Shown: positions 42,444 through 53,431 of the stretch, in pieces
Numbering within the stretch: position 1 is the first letter of the stretch
Layout: each line of letters starts with the position of its first letter
Assembly: GCF_003144245.1 (NCBI RefSeq)
Contig: NW_020289976.1
Location: 186,001 to 250,000 of the forward strand
DNA length: 64,000 bases
Source of the DNA: Jaminaea rosea
Taxonomy: Eukaryota > Basidiomycota > Exobasidiomycetes > Microstromatales
Direction of reading: 5' to 3'
Made by a program: the position numbers and the translations under genes
The notes under the pieces: generated by a model
Database searches by the model: none
What the model was told of the DNA's origin: nothing
What the model saw: the letters and a program-made list of their open reading frames with translations, nothing else

Positions 42444-43917
42444 CTTGATCGTGGCGCTGGCGGGAGGGACTGGTATCGTGCGCGCTCAGAGACGAAGACC
42501 TATGATCGGTGTTGCGTGTCGAGGTGTCGTGACCAGGGTGCTTGACCGTACGCTCGGAGCGCACCGCGAGCTTATGGAGCGTAGCTGTGAGGTGGGTCGC
42601 GCAGGCCACGGTGACTGGGACCAGGCGTAGACGCAGGGTATCCGGAGGTTGGTGCGTGGCACGAGTGGAGATGTGTGGCGAGGTGACCGTGACGATGACG
42701 TGGCGCGCACGGCACCGACGCTAGCAAGACTATGACAGGTCAGAGAGCTTGAGGTGGCGTGCTGAAGCCAGAGTGAGAGGCCGGTGGATGTTGCGAGATG
42801 GGCGAGCGAGCTTGAGAGGAGTTGAGGTTGAGTGATGACTGAGCATGAGCGAAGTGATGGCGAGCGTGACTTGGAGGGATTGCTGAGCTCTTGGTGCAGA
42901 GGTTGGAAGTCCTCGTTACGGGCACTGAGCCGACAGCTGTCGCGGGAGCCGGTGCTGAGCTCGTGCGCGCTTGTTGACTGAAGTTCCACTGCTCGACGAT
43001 GATGGTGGTGGCGGCGGCGGCGGCGGCAGTGGCGGTGGCGTGGGGGTACAGGGTATATGCGTGGGGAGGGAGGGGGCAGAGAGGGGGCAGGAAGGGGGCA
43101 GGAGGGGCCATCGGTAGACCAGGCGTGTCGGGCTTGTTTTGTTGGTGAGAGCGTTTGGGTCTAGGTGGCTTCCACATCGAGGTCGTGCGGCGGCAGGCGA
43201 AGTGGCAGTGATGGATAGGAGGTCAAGATGCGCTGGCGCCAGCTGGCAGAGATGGGCTGTGTCCTTGACTCATCACAGGAACGCTCGCGAACGGCGCAGT
43301 CAGGCACGGCCGCGAGCCGCTCCGCACCGCACCGCCGTCGTGATTAGCCACAGGACTCAGCCGCCGTGATGAGCTTGCGTAATGGATCAGCCGCCGTGAT
43401 TAGGAGTTGGGCTCGACTGTGGTCACCTCTCGATCGCTGTGGTGATGATGAGTGGCCATCGTTGAGGAGCGCGACGCGCGACCGGCAAGATCTCACAGAG
43501 AGCCGAGCAGGAGGCGTCCGACAGCCGGCCTTGATCTACTCCCAAGGGCCCAACCCAAGGGGTCAAAGATTGGGTGCCTCCTCTCGCAGGCGGGTGAAAT
43601 GAGACTGAATTTTGCCCTCTAACAGTAGCCTGAGTCTGCTTTCGTCTGTAGCTCCTGAATGCATGTTAGCTACTTCGTCAAGCCTTGAACGCCTCCTGCG
43701 AGGAAGCGAGGCGCGAGGTGCGAGACGTGAGGCGCGACAACTCAAGGCCCAGGTGGGCCTGGCCGTGCGTCGTCGCCCCGCGCTTGACGTCACAGCGACG
43801 AGACCCGACCCGGCTCCTCCACCCAAAACCCCCACGTTCAGTCTCATCTCCCCTTTCCCCATTGATCCACTCCAACACTCTCGCGCGCACACACACACAC
43901 ACGCACGCACGCCCACC
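42444..43917. other. Gene-poor stretch right of the zinc-finger locus and COA3 5' flank
   Basis: No gene recognised in 1.5 kb. Minus-strand frames at 42486-42989 and 42740-43177 are open and Ser/Pro-rich, the second with a GCC-repeat Ala run, but have no domain and no clear splice link to module A; a 5' exon of the zinc-finger gene remains possible. An AC/GC dinucleotide run (43886-43913) directly precedes the COA3 start codon. Confidence 0.4.
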
Positions 43918-45300
43918 ATGAGCGCTCCTCAACCTCCCAAAGACGGTCCTTCTCAGACTGGCCGCCCCATGGCCCCTGGCAAGCCTGGACATGGCTCTTC
44001 TAGCTATCACCCTGGCGGCTTTGGAGTGTCTGAAGGTCTGAAGCGCGCCCGCGAGCCGTATCGCATGGGAAACGCTGTCATGGGCCTCGGCTTGGTCGCC
44101 TTTGTGGGCGGCGTCTACTGGTGGTCGATTCACAAGGTCAAGCAGGACGACTTCTCCGACCTCGCAGACGTGCGCAAGGACAACAACGCCCAAGCCGTTC
44201 AGGCGCTGCAGGACGCAAAGGACAAGGCGGGCGAGGGAGCCACCAAAGTGAGCGAGGCGGCTCAGGCTGGGTGGCAGGCTGCCAAGGCCGGTACGCAGGA
44301 GGGTGCGGGCAGGACTGAGAAGGAGGCCAACAAGGGATGGTTCGCTGCGAAGGACAAGGCGGACGAGGCGGGCAAGGAGGCAAAGTCCATCTTGTCGCAG
44401 GCTCAAGACAAGGCCAGTGATGCCGCGCGTGATGCCAAGTCCTCGCTCTTCTCTGCAAAGGACAAGGCCGAGACTGAGGCCAAGCACGCGGAGCAGCAGG
44501 CCAAGTCCGGGTGGTTCAGCGCAAAAGACAAGGCCGACGATGCGGCGAAGCAGGCCGAGCAGCACGCGAAATCTGGCTGGTTCCAGACAAAGGACAAGGC
44601 AGAGGACGCTGCGCAGGATGCCAAGTCGTCGTGGTTCAGCGCAAAGAATGAAGCTCAGCGCGAGGCCGACAAGGCAGGCGAGCAGGCCAAGCAAGGATGG
44701 TTCGCCGCAAAGGACAAGGCCGACGACGCTGCAAAGGAGGCCAAGTCGAGCTGGTTCAGCGCAAAGGACGAGGCTCAGCGCGAAGCCAACAAGGCGGGTG
44801 AGCAGGTCAAGTCGTCGTGGTTCAGCGCCAAGTCCTCCGCAGACGACGCTGCTCGCCAGGCCGAGTCTCGCGCCAAGTCTGGTTGGTTCACGGCAAAGGA
44901 CAAGGCGGACGAGGCGGGCAAGGAGGCCAAACAGAACTGGTTCCAAGCCCGCGACGCAGCAGCTGCCGAGGCCTCGTACGCTGCCAAGGAGGCGCAGAGA
45001 CGCTGGGATGCCATGAAGTCTGGCGCGGAATCCGCAAAGAACACCGTCGAGAATGAGGCGCAACGTGGATGGTCCAACGTCAAGGAGCAGGGGCAGCGTG
45101 CCAGTGACGAGGCGCAGCGTACCTACCGCTCGGCGGCTCAGTCGGTCGAGAACGCGGGCAACCGCGCGAGGGAAGCGGGGCGTGATGCAGAGGCTAGGCT
45201 GGAGCAGACGCGTGAGAACCACAACAGGTGGACCGAATGGTGGGCTCAGGAGGCCAATGACCGCCGCCTCGCTTTGCTCAGGCTGCGTGACGGCAAGTAG
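43918..45300 (+). CDS. COA3-like cytochrome oxidase assembly domain with a long LEA-like repeat tail
   Basis: 460 residues from ATG 43918. Residues 1-45 are Pro/Gly-rich; LKRAREPYRMGNAV leads into one transmembrane helix (about 51-69, GLGLVAFVGGVYWWSI) and then HKVKQDDFSDLADV. That is the COA3 (CCDC56) signature: pre-TM Arg/Pro, a VY motif at the end of the helix and KVKQDDFxDl after it. COA3 is an inner mitochondrial membrane factor that stabilises and regulates Cox1 translation. From residue 95 to about 430 follow some 14 repeats built on AKSxWFSAKDKADDAAKEA, an amphipathic pattern like group-3 LEA or apolipophorin repeats. COA3 proteins are normally about 80-110 residues, so the tail is exceptional. 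No intron or stop separates the two parts. Confidence 0.82.
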   Translation: MSAPQPPKDGPSQTGRPMAPGKPGHGSSSYHPGGFGVSEGLKRAREPYRMGNAVMGLGLVAFVGGVYWWSIHKVKQDDFSDLADVRKDNNAQAVQALQDAKDKAGEGATKVSEAAQAGWQAAKAGTQEGAGRTEKEANKGWFAAKDKADEAGKEAKSILSQAQDKASDAARDAKSSLFSAKDKAETEAKHAEQQAKSGWFSAKDKADDAAKQAEQHAKSGWFQTKDKAEDAAQDAKSSWFSAKNEAQREADKAGEQAKQGWFAAKDKADDAAKEAKSSWFSAKDEAQREANKAGEQVKSSWFSAKSSADDAARQAESRAKSGWFTAKDKADEAGKEAKQNWFQARDAAAAEASYAAKEAQRRWDAMKSGAESAKNTVENEAQRGWSNVKEQGQRASDEAQRTYRSAAQSVENAGNRAREAGRDAEARLEQTRENHNRWTEWWAQEANDRRLALLRLRDGK

Positions 45301-45422
45301 GCGGGCGAGGCGGGGCGGGGCGACGGGAACTGCTCGTCACGGACGTCGCACTTGTATATCGCACCCCCGCGCACGCCGCGCGATCGCAAAAAGGTATCAT
45401 GATTCTTCTCGTCTTCTCGAGC

Positions 45423-48400
45423 CTAGAAGACGCGCGATATGTACTTGCTCCCCGGCAGCGCCGCCGAGAGCGAAGAGGCTACACTACTAGACCCATCCGT
45501 CGATGCGGCGCCGCCATTACCCCCTGCTCGCGCGACGCTTCCTCCCCCTGCCGGCGCGAGCTCCCTCGCCCGCGGCTCCACCTCCAAACTCCTCTCATAA
45601 AGCGCATCCTCGTCCATCACCGGCAGATCCATGACCAGCCGCTCGACGGCGTGATTGGCAGGCAGCGGCTTCTGGCCCCACTGCTGGCAATGCACAATGG
45701 CCATGACGGCTTCGTCCATGAGCGAGAACTTGCGCCAGTGGATCATCCCGTCTGACGCGCGTTTGGATGGGTTCCCGTCGCTCATCGAGAGAATGTCCTG
45801 CAGGTGCACGCCCAGGTACGGAATCGTGCGGCCCTCGCTATTCTCCAGGGCCATGCGGTACGAGCGGTAAGAGGAGCCGACGCCCATGAGCTTCTGTAGA
45901 CTGGCAAATGGCTTTGCGAGCTCGGCGTTGTGGTGGTGAGGGGAGTGCTTGAGGCGGTGGACGGCCGCATTCCCTAGTCCTGCGAGTACGGCTTGAAGGG
46001 TATTGTAGTTGTTGTCGTGTCGTAGGATCGATGCGATGTTCATGTATTTGTCAATCATCTTCGCACGACCCTTGGAGCGGTGCTGCACGAGGACCATCGA
46101 GCATACCCAGTAAGAGACGTAGTTGAAGTGATCGATGGAGCGAGCGACGGGGCCGGCGCCGCGTCCTCCAACCCCACGTCGCAGCTCTCGCGGCACGAGG
46201 ATGTGACGCAGGAGGTCGCGCGGGCGAATGGCCATGAAGAGGTACCATTCCACGCGGGTGAGCTCCGAAGCGATGGCCGCGTCCGGGGTATCGAGGAGCG
46301 CGTTGCTTACTGCGCGCAGAGTGGCCATCTGACGTTGCGGGGTGATGGGCGGCGGAGGGAGAGGATGGTTGAGGGGGTCATGACGATCCGGGACGGCCAT
46401 ACTGCCCGACGACAAGCTGTGACCTGATGCGGACGACGGCGGTGCATCACTCCCACTATTCGCCGTCGCATCGCTCCCGCTGCGATCGCGATTGAACGAG
46501 GGGCGCGACGCATCCGAGGCAGAGCGATCGCGCAACTCTGTGTGAGGCTTGATGGGCGGCACATCCGCCGCAACGCTCTTGGGCTTCGAGCTGTCCTGAT
46601 CCTTGCTCCAAATCGCATCCAGATCAGGAGCCGTCTTGACCACCTCGAGCAGCGGGCGCAGATCGCGGGCAATGTGCGCTGTCATCGGGTGGACGCAGAG
46701 ACGCTCGAAGAAGTCGCAGAGTAGAGGCAACGTCTCTGGGCCCGAGAGGTCGCCTGGGTAGTCTTGCATCCAGTCGCCTAGCATGGCAGCCAATCGCAGC
46801 AGGGAGTAGCGAATCAAGCTGTCCTTTTGCTCTCGTTGCGCGAGGGAGTCGAAGCGCGAGATCATCTGGCGAAGCAGCTCGATGGGCCGGACGAAGCCTG
46901 GTGCGGCGCGGCGCGCGGGTCGTAGATGTCAGCTCGGAATCTCCCACTTCGCGCTGCGTCGCGCTCGCTCACCTCTGTAAAAGACCATGAACATGAGCAG
47001 GAAGCGCTCGTCCGTTCCCGTCACTGCAGCAAAGAACAACTTGTCCCAAAGCTCCTCCAGCGTCACGTAGCCGCCCGCCGACTTGGCGCTCTGCAAGCCC
47101 AACTGCGCGCGATTGATGCTCTGCTGAACCGCATCGTCGTCCGAGCGAGTCGTCGAGTCGCTAGCGTGGCGGACGTTGGGAGGACCCTCCGCCTGCTGCG
47201 GACCTCGCGGCCGACCATCAAGAGCCAGCGATCCTTGCGATGGCTGTGCTTCGCGTGCCTCGCGTGCCTCGCGCGCCTCGCGCTCTGTCTGTGGCTCACG
47301 CTCCGTCTGCGGCTCGCGCTCCTCGCGCTCAGGCTGTGTCCCTGCGCCGACTCGCTCCGTTCGTTTCCCCTTGCCCGCCCTCGCCTTGGCCACCTCTTTC
47401 ACCAAGTACGAGAAGCAGTCGCGCATCCTCTTCTTCCCCTCCTCGCTCTCCATGGTGCACTCCGCCAGACCCACGTTGTATACACCCGCCATATCGCTCG
47501 CGTAGAACGGATCGATGCCCCTCGGCTCAATGTCCGACTTGCAAGCCAACATCACGATGCTCAGGTTGCTGATCGCAAAGTTCTCCAGCAGCTCAGACAT
47601 TCCGCGGAACGACGAGAGCTGCGATGCGTCGTAGCATAGAATGACGGCGTCGATGTTGGGGAGGAAGCGGGGCCACGCGAATCGCTTGCTGGGTCCGTTG
47701 ATGAGCACAGATGTGTCTACTTCCAGCACCTCGATGGTACGCTGCTCGTGGTCGACGATGCAGACCGTGTAGTGGGACGTAACCTTTTCCGAAAGCACCT
47801 GCGGCTTGCTCAGGCCAAACTGGCGCAGCCCTTTGCGGATGACCGTCGACTTGCCTGCCCCGCGGTGGCCCACGACCGCAATGACAAAGCTGGCTTGGCT
47901 ACGCGGTGGGTATTGGACTTGCTGTAACAGAACGCTCGCGGTGCTCCCACTCCGACTGCGGCCCGAAGCTGGACGTCGCTCCTCCGATGTTGCGGAGCTT
48001 GTTGAAGTCGTCGCATCGCCGAGGCTGCTGCCCTCGACCTGAGGCACGCTCAGGCTGGTCATCGAGCTCTCCAGCCCGGCGCTGTACGATGTCCTTCTCG
48101 AAGCGCTAGACTCGCCGCCTGCAGAGGAAGGAGCTGCCGCCTGAATCGAATGCAAGTCCGCTGGCGAGCTCGTAGACGATGGCAGGCCATCGGCGCCAGG
48201 TAATATGAGCTCGTGCGACAAGAGCGAGCGAGGACGAGTAGAGCTGCTCAGCCGACCCATGAAGCTCGAGCTGCGGGGGTTGATGCTGCTGGGCATAGCG
48301 CCGACGGTAGCCCCGCGTGGACGGCCTCGAATCGTACCATTGGGGCCGAGAGACGTGGGAGGAGCCAGCGATGGGCTCACAGCTGGCGTCGCTGCTGCTG

Positions 48401-49655
48401 CCGCCGCCGCCGCCGGTGCTCCGGCCGTCTTGAATGTTGGCCTCTCCGGCGACGATGCACTTGCGTCTGTACGAGCAGAGGAGGTGGTCCCCGAAACCTC
48501 GGACGCAAAGCTCGAGCTAGCTACGAGTGAGGACGAGGGCGAGATGGAGTCGTTGGCCGACTTGGCAGGAGGTGTAGGTGGTAGCGGACCCGATGGCGGA
48601 AGATGCAGACTTTGTCTTCGACGCGAAGGATTCGTTCGGCGTGGATGTGTCGTCTCCGCTGTCGGCCCCGTCGTCTTTGTCGGGGGCGAGGGCAGGAAGG
48701 AAGTCATGTAAGCGCTGTCCTTGGAGACTGGGCTGGGTACACGCTCTGCGGCGCTATCGTGCGATTGCTGGCGAAGAGTTGAAGACGATGCAGTAGCGGA
48801 TGCCCTGCTCAGTGGCGCGTTGACGACGCCAGGCAGTTCAAAGTCGACGGGATCGTCGTCCATGTCGCCGACGTCAAAGAAGGAGTCGTTGCCGGCTGTC
48901 TCTGAGGAAGATCTCGCTCGAGCACCCGAATCGTATGAGAGCGAAGATGCTGCACCTCGATGGTTGCGTGGAGACTCGGCGCCTTGGTATGATCGACTTG
49001 GTCGATGATGGATGGTCGGCGGAGGTGCAGTCTGGATAGGCTGAGTTTGTTCGTTCAATCCCATGCCGGCCATCAATTGTCCTAGGCGTTCGTCCGCGGC
49101 GGGATCACTGGAGTCGTGCACGCCAGACTCGTCTTCTGAGCTGCGACTGCGATCACTCCTCGTCGGCGACGCTACGTCGTTGCTCTCCCCACCGCTGCCG
49201 CCGCCGCCGCCGCCGCCGCCGCCGCCCTGAGCCTGCTTTGCTCGCCTCCGCTTGAGGTCCATGACCAGCCGCTGCTTGCGAGTCGTCTGTGACTGCTTGG
49301 GAGTCGTGTCGACAGATTCTTTCGGCGTTTGACTCGGCGAGGATGGAGCCGAAGAAGAAGCAGATGAGGAGGACGAAGCGGGGAGCGTCGCGGGGAGTGT
49401 CGACGACGACAGGGCTGCGCCTTCGACGACAACGTCGTGAGTCACTGGCCGAAGCGGCCGAGGTGGCCGCACGTCCGATGTCGGCGGTGCTAGGCTGGCC
49501 GAGCTGACATTGCTACTATTGTTGCTTTGAGTCGCCCCGGAAGCCCCGTCGGCGGATCTTGATTGCCAAAAGGCAAGCGCTGATGGTTGTCGGCGGACCT
49601 TTTTGGCCTGGTCATCTCGCGACGATGATGGAGGACCGGACGAAGACGACGCCAT
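45423..49655 (-). CDS. Ras guanine nucleotide exchange factor with N-terminal P-loop GTPase-like domain, two exons
   Basis: Exons 49655..46973 and 46897..45423 (75-nt intron GTGAGC...CCAG) give 1385 residues. The first 600 are Ser/Pro/Thr-rich and disordered, with a Gly run from a GCC repeat (49195-49227). A small-GTPase-like domain follows: VIAVVGHRGAGKSTVIRKGL (P-loop GxxxxGKS), VILCYDASQLSSF and MLACKSDIEP (an NKxD-like motif, here CKSD). Then comes RasGEF_N (VTLEELWDKLFF and, across the intron, RPIELLRQMISRFD) and the catalytic CDC25 domain (LTRVEWYLFMAIRPRDLLRH, NYVSYWVCSMVL, YMNIASILRHDNNYNTLQAV, KLMGVGSSYRSYR, IPYLGVHLQDI). It should load Ras-type GTPases with GTP at membranes. A loop of short Glu/Arg/Ala repeats lies near residue 815. 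Confidence 0.9.
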
Positions 49656-50436
49656 GTTGGCGCGCGCCCCGTTTCGAGATCTATCAGAGGGCGTCGGGCG
49701 TCTAAGCAGCGACGACTAGCTGCCGTCGTCGTCGTCGTCGCCGTCGTGACTGAGTGAGGATGATGTGTGGGCCCTCTGACCAATTGGTCGCGTGCCCTGA
49801 CCTCTCCTGACGCCGCTGCCAATTTGCTCCACGAAAGCTGATCAGGGCCGGCCAAGGCGAAAGGTATTTGGCACAAGATGATGGTGAGAGTCGAAGAGAG
49901 CGCTCTGACTGCAATGCTCGAATGCCCGTCTGTGGCGGTGTCAAGGCAGGAGGTGGTATGATGGAGACAAGTCTCAATTGATGCCCGCCGACGTCGACGT
50001 CGACCCCGCTTTCTCGTCTCGCTCTCTCCCTCGCAGTGCCAGTCCAGTTCCAGACGCTCACACAGGATCGACTCCCGCGTGTGTGTGCGCGTGTGTGTGT
50101 GCGTCGTCTGAGTGCCTGCCGCCCGCCGCCGCCTGCACGCACGCACGATTCCGCCCGCCCAGGCCAGCGCGAACCTGCCCCCCACCTTCATCATCGATCT
50201 CACTCATCATTCTCATCTCACTTCTCTACACGATTCAATCTCGGCCCTCGGCGTCGTGAGAGCGCGAGAGACGCGAGTCGTGTGACGATCGAATGAATGA
50301 TCATCATCACATTGCCCTGTCACGCTGTCAATATTCGAGCCGCTCCCTTGACAGCGCGCTGAGCCCAGGAGCGCTCTGGCCGGCATCAATTGAATACAGG
50401 CCCTCTCCTTGACAGCACAGAGCGTCCACGGGGTGG

Positions 50437-50478
50437 GACCCCTTCACGGCGACCCCTTCACGGCGACCCCTTCACGGC
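50437..50478. repeat. Three perfect tandem copies of a 14-bp unit
   Basis: GACCCCTTCACGGC is repeated exactly three times head to tail. It lies in the gene-poor region about 0.8 kb upstream of the RasGEF start and 3 kb upstream of the GATA gene. A protein-binding array or simple slippage are both possible. Confidence 0.9.
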
Positions 50479-51550
50479 GTACTGACCTGCATCATCGGAG
50501 GCGCGGTTACCTTGTCAAACGTTTTCCTGTATCTCGCGCCTCGCTCGCCGCGCCTCGCTGACCGCAGACTCCATTCTCAATGACACCGCCCTGAAGTAAA
50601 CGTTGTGAAGTCTCTTTGCTTGCTTGACGCCCCTCTCCGACCTGTCAGGCACCATCGGGATCTTCGCCGGCTACGACTTGCTCTCCCTGCCCCTTCCTTG
50701 CCCAAGCTTCTCCAAAAGGGCGGTCAGCAACGCGCCACGCGCACCCTCAGATGCAAGATGAAGAAGAAGAGCAGGCGCGCGACAGAGCGCAACATCCAGT
50801 GCGATGTCGCAGTTGCACACGTCGGCGTGGGGGAGCCAGCAAAGAGGAGAGGGAGACGTGTGGGATAAGGGGGCTATCGTGGTAGCTGCCGTGCTCACCG
50901 ACACCCTTGCTTTGCTACCTTATCTCGGGGCACCGTGTACAGGTCGTCGTGGGCACGCAATGCTCGGAGATCACGCAGCGATGGACCTTCATTGCTCAAC
51001 GCTACCCTGTAAGACGCCCTGACGCAGAGTGCAGTGCATTCACCTTCTGCCAGATCAGATCCGCCCCCGTGACGACCTCCATCGTCACGACCGAGGTAAG
51101 CCTACGAGCGAGGTAGTACCATAATTATACACATGAGCGATGGCGCTGGGCGGTGTCCGAGGTTGGCGGTGATGCAAGCGGTGATGCAAGCATTGATGCT
51201 CGCGGTGCGGTGAACACTCGCGGAGTCACGGCAAGTCTCGTATCTTGTACGTCCTCACCCTCGACCCTCGATCACAGCGTACCAGATTGCGATTGATCAT
51301 CGACACTTCTCCCTTTTGCCCGTCTTCCGGAATGCAGGCAGAGCTGGAGGTGCGTGGGAGTCAAGGCGCAACACTGCTCCTCTCGCGCCACCGCCGAGCT
51401 GCCAACAAGATTGAGTCTGCGATGTGTGTGTATCCCAGCCCCGGCCCGGCGGCTTGGCCTGCTTGACTGCTGGCTTTGCTAGACTGGCACGATGCCTCTG
51501 GCTCAGCTCCGTTGATCACGGATCAAGTGGGATCGATCAGGATCTCAGCT

Positions 51551-51590
51551 AGCTCGACTCGACTCGACTGGACTCAACTCGACTAGCTCG
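51551..51590. repeat. CGACT pentamer-like repeat
   Basis: About seven imperfect CGACT/GACTC units flanked on both sides by AGCTCG, in the gene-poor region. No function is evident. Confidence 0.6.
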
Positions 51591-53431
51591 GGCGTCATTC
51601 GTCGAAACGCAGAGCATGCTGACCCCCTACCCGGTCAGCATTTCTGGAATAGATTCGCGCGTAAAATCGAGTGCGTAGGCTCGAGCTCGAGCTCAAATTC
51701 TTGCACGCGGTTCTCCCGTCATTGCTTCTCTTCCCAAGCTGCAGAATGGCGAGGGGAAGCATAAATTGCACCCTGAGCACACCTCACGACTGTCGACAAC
51801 GGCCCGAAGAAGAAAAAGGGAGGCACGCGCTTGCCTAGGCGCATCTTTGCTTTCCTCGTCGACGCTGTCTCCGTCGTCGTGTCCCCGTGCTAGCGCCGCC
51901 CGATGAGGACGAGCTCTATCGAGCACACCACACTGCCGAATGCTGGTCGGAGTTCTGCATCGTCTCGGATTCGCACGAGAGCAGAAGCGTGGCAGCTGTG
52001 GGCGGAACTCACTGCAACGACACTCCCGCTTGTATGGATCCCGGAACTTCACACACACACACACACGGAGACACAAATTGAGTGGTAATCGGCGGCGGCG
52101 ACGAGGGCCAAGAGTCTAGGCCGAGAACTCGCGCTAGTGCCTATTCATCTCAGCTCCTCCGTATCCATTATCGTGGTTGCCATCGTGCGACAGAGTAGAA
52201 TCGGCGGTCTGACCACGACCACTCCTTGAACCGCATCGTGCTGCAAGTACCACAGCTTGCTTGCTTGCCTGCTCTACGTGCGTTAGCCCCCTTTCTTGCT
52301 TCTGCTTCCTGCAAGATGAGATTTGGTGGGCGCCCGAGGATCAGCATCAATCGGTCAATCATGCAAAACTGAGCTTTCGCTTCAATGTGTTTCGGGGCTT
52401 GAATCGAGTCTGTTCTTGTCGAGGGGACGTCGGACGTCGTCTTTGATCGCAGCCTTTTGCTCCACACAGCCCGCCGCCTGTCGCTCAGCCCTCTCTCCGT
52501 GTTCTCCGCTGGTGGCATGTTGCGAGTGACATGCCGCCCTTCAGTAGCGAACGGGGAGCGAAAGACGAGGGATCGGGGGGCCGCCAGTCGTGGCGACGTC
52601 GCAAGCGAAAAGATGGCTTGGTCGGTCTGACAGGCGGGAACGCTCCACGAGAGAGCGAGTGCCATCCCAACCAACTCTCTGCCTCTCTCTATCCCATACT
52701 CAGCGCATCTCTCCCACCGCATCTCTCGCAATCATCGCTACGAGGACCACCAGCAACTTGCAGCGCCAGATGAAATTGCTGGTCTCGCGCCGTCAGTGTC
52801 TCTGATCGATCACTCCCCACCGCGCTATCTGGTACCTCAATTATCCTCCGTCCCCGCGACGACGGCTTCTTCTTTTTTTCCTCTTCCTCCTCTGTGATAA
52901 GTTGACGCTCGATCGTCATCTCTGTCGTCATCGACGTACCCTCGACGACCTCGTACCCGCGCACGGCTTCCTTTGGCAGTGATCAATCAAGGATCATCGC
53001 ACATCGCACATCGCACCCGCGAGGCACCGCATCCTCGTTTCATCCGCCCGCACTTGGCTCGATCGCTCAACAGTTAACGTTTGAGCCACAAGGTGTCGTC
53101 CGCACCGATCAACAACGTCATTGCCAGCAATCGCATCGAGGACCACTCTCGACCTCGTGACGCCGGCCACTTGGGAACGACTAAATACGCCGTTTCGTCA
53201 CCCGCCTCCCGCTATTCCCCTCCGCAGCCGCCTTGGCCGCCGCCGCCCCCCTTGCGCCTTAGCCGCCGCCGCCATCTTGATCTTCGTCGATCGATCTGGT
53301 AGCTGCGACCTTGAGATCGGCTGGCAACGACCGAAGGCAACGACATCCGCAACTCGCTGTAGCACCTCCATCCCCTCTCATCTTCCTTCCCACTCCCTGG
53401 CCCCTCGTTCCTGCGACGCCCTTGTCAGCTC

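Larger units (their letters stand above)
49656..53431. other. Long gene-poor region between RasGEF and GATA genes
   Basis: About 3.8 kb without a supportable protein. It carries TG-rich (50080-50103) and other simple runs, a 14-bp tandem repeat and a CGACT-rich stretch listed separately. Scattered plus-strand frames (for example 50605-50868) have no domain. It probably includes long upstream control sequence and untranslated leader of the GATA factor, and possibly a non-coding transcript; neither can be proved from sequence alone. Confidence 0.45.

Noticed and set aside
42740-43177. Ser/Pro/Ala-rich minus-strand frame as a first exon of the zinc-finger gene
   Set aside because: No donor that joins it in phase to module E or A was found; kept only as a possibility in the gap entry.
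43678-45222. 514-codon minus-strand open frame opposite the COA3/LEA-like gene
   Set aside because: Its Leu/Arg/Gly repeats are the reverse image of the plus-strand repeat array; no independent domain.
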